From the IMG/VR virus record IMGVR_UViG_3300021378_000015, positions 17,341-81,340 of that record: a stretch of DNA of 64,000 bases; one strand, given 5' to 3'. A program made the translations under genes and the position numbers. The notes under the pieces are model-generated. The model was not told the DNA's origin and did no database searches. It saw nothing but the letters and a program-made list of their open reading frames with translations. Source of the stretch: a virus. This document shows positions 63,511 through 64,000 of the stretch, piece by piece. Every line of letters starts with the position of its first letter. The first letter of the stretch is position 1.

Positions 63511-63749
63511 TGGCGCTTAAGAAATCACAAGAGTCCTTAAAGAAATGGACAAAGCAAAAGTGGAGAACCTCTGACGGAAGTAAGTCGGAAGGGAAGAAGC
63601 GCTATCTACCAGACGCTGCATGGAAGGCGTTGTCACCAGCAGAGAAAGCCGCAACCAATAAAGCGAAAGCAGAGGGTAATAAAAAGGGAAAGCAATTCGT
63701 TGCTCAACCAGATAAAATTAAGAAGAAGGTAAAGAAGTACCGATCATAA
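63510..63749 (+). CDS. Conserved small basic protein (79 aa, DUF5872-like), paralog of 4167-4412
   Basis: 'MALKKSQESLKKWTKQKWRT' and 'GKKRYLPDAAWKALSPAEKA'. Same order and overlap pattern as the left copy. Last + strand gene of the window; overlaps tail-to-tail by 6 nt the minus-strand gene at the right edge. Confidence 0.7.
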   Translation: MALKKSQESLKKWTKQKWRTSDGSKSEGKKRYLPDAAWKALSPAEKAATNKAKAEGNKKGKQFVAQPDKIKKKVKKYRS

Positions 63750-64000
63750 CTCCTCTATAGGAACAGGGCTTCTAAACTTGTGACCCTCTTGATGTCTCTT
63801 TAGATTTTTCTCAAACGGATATTGTATTGACCGAAACCATAGTCCGAACGGCCCTGTTTTATAATGCTTTCTGTTTCCCTCTGGAGCACTACTGTTACTA
63901 AAGTAGTTTGTTATTTCATAAGACATTTCTTCTATATATGTTCCGTCCCACTTATCTATACCACCACAGTTCAGTACACAATTATCTATAGTTTCCTTTA
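63744..64000 (-). CDS. Minus-strand gene running off the right edge (C-terminal ~84 aa visible)
   Basis: The frame remains open through 64000, beyond the internal ATG at 63926, so the start lies outside the window. Visible sequence includes 'NCGGIDKWDGTYIEEMSYEI' and ends 'EGHKFRSPVPIEEL'. No family recognised. It is convergent with the basic-protein block. Confidence 0.5.
   Translation of the reverse strand, partial: KETIDNCVLNCGGIDKWDGTYIEEMSYEITNYFSNSSAPEGNRKHYKTGPFGLWFRSIQYPFEKNLKRHQEGHKFRSPVPIEEL

Overview
The window is phage DNA: portal, large terminase, major capsid protein, tail proteins, a lysis block and a replication/recombination block lie in long runs of tightly packed genes. 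The host is very probably a member of the Bacteroidetes, perhaps a marine flavobacterium. Many genes follow the Bacteroidetes sigma-factor -7 box TAnnTTTG rather than an E. coli-type promoter, exported proteins have flavobacterium-like signal peptides ending in HAQ or a lipobox, Shine-Dalgarno signals are scarce, and the helicase carries a VirE/BT4734-like primase domain typical of Bacteroidetes elements. No integrase, repressor or insertion sequence was seen. The large tail-hub and internal virion proteins suggest a podovirus-like particle (inference).

Layout. 1-4.4 kb: end of a trimeric C1q-like fibre, then a modification cassette (glycosyltransferase/lysyl-hydroxylase fusion, sulfotransferase, small basic proteins). 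4.6-24 kb (+): scaffold-like protein, capsid, connectors, tail hub, internal virion proteins. 24-26.4 kb (+): holin-like proteins, secreted proteins and a one-piece spanin. 26.4-41.6 kb (-): replication, recombination and metabolism (primase-helicase, RusA, SSB-like, annealing protein, RecE-like nuclease, DnaA-domain-IV protein, methyltransferases, sulfotransferase, glycosyltransferase, gamma-glutamylcyclotransferase, class II amidotransferase, amidoligase), with two tRNA-like RNA leaders near its promoter end. 41.6-43.8 kb: a divergent, mostly non-coding and partly GC-rich region with iterons, the best origin candidate. 43.8-64 kb: DUF5675 protein, regulator, a fibre, GroES-like protein, terminase, portal, a 1789-residue collagen-like fibre, a LamG protein, a 2OG oxygenase and a second glycosyltransferase/lysyl-hydroxylase fusion with its own set of small genes. 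The window ends inside a minus-strand gene.

How the parts fit. The central hypothesis is a phage-encoded collagen maturation system. The fibre has about 470 Gly-X-Y triplets with lysine in the Y position, which is the X-Lys-Gly context used by animal lysyl hydroxylases. Immediately downstream lie 2OG-Fe(II) oxygenases and a three-domain enzyme combining a GT4-type glycosyltransferase, a GT25 (procollagen-galactosyltransferase-like) domain and a PLOD-like lysyl hydroxylase. A paralogous copy of this cassette lies at the left end with a sulfotransferase, next to another fibre. If the genome is circular or circularly permuted, the two cassettes lie close together between portal and capsid (inference).

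Two further patterns stand out. The heptamer AACAGCG is strongly over-represented on the + strand only, through genes of both orientations. Two minus-strand leaders fold as tRNA-like structures without a D-arm. All calls come from reading the sequence; no database search was run.
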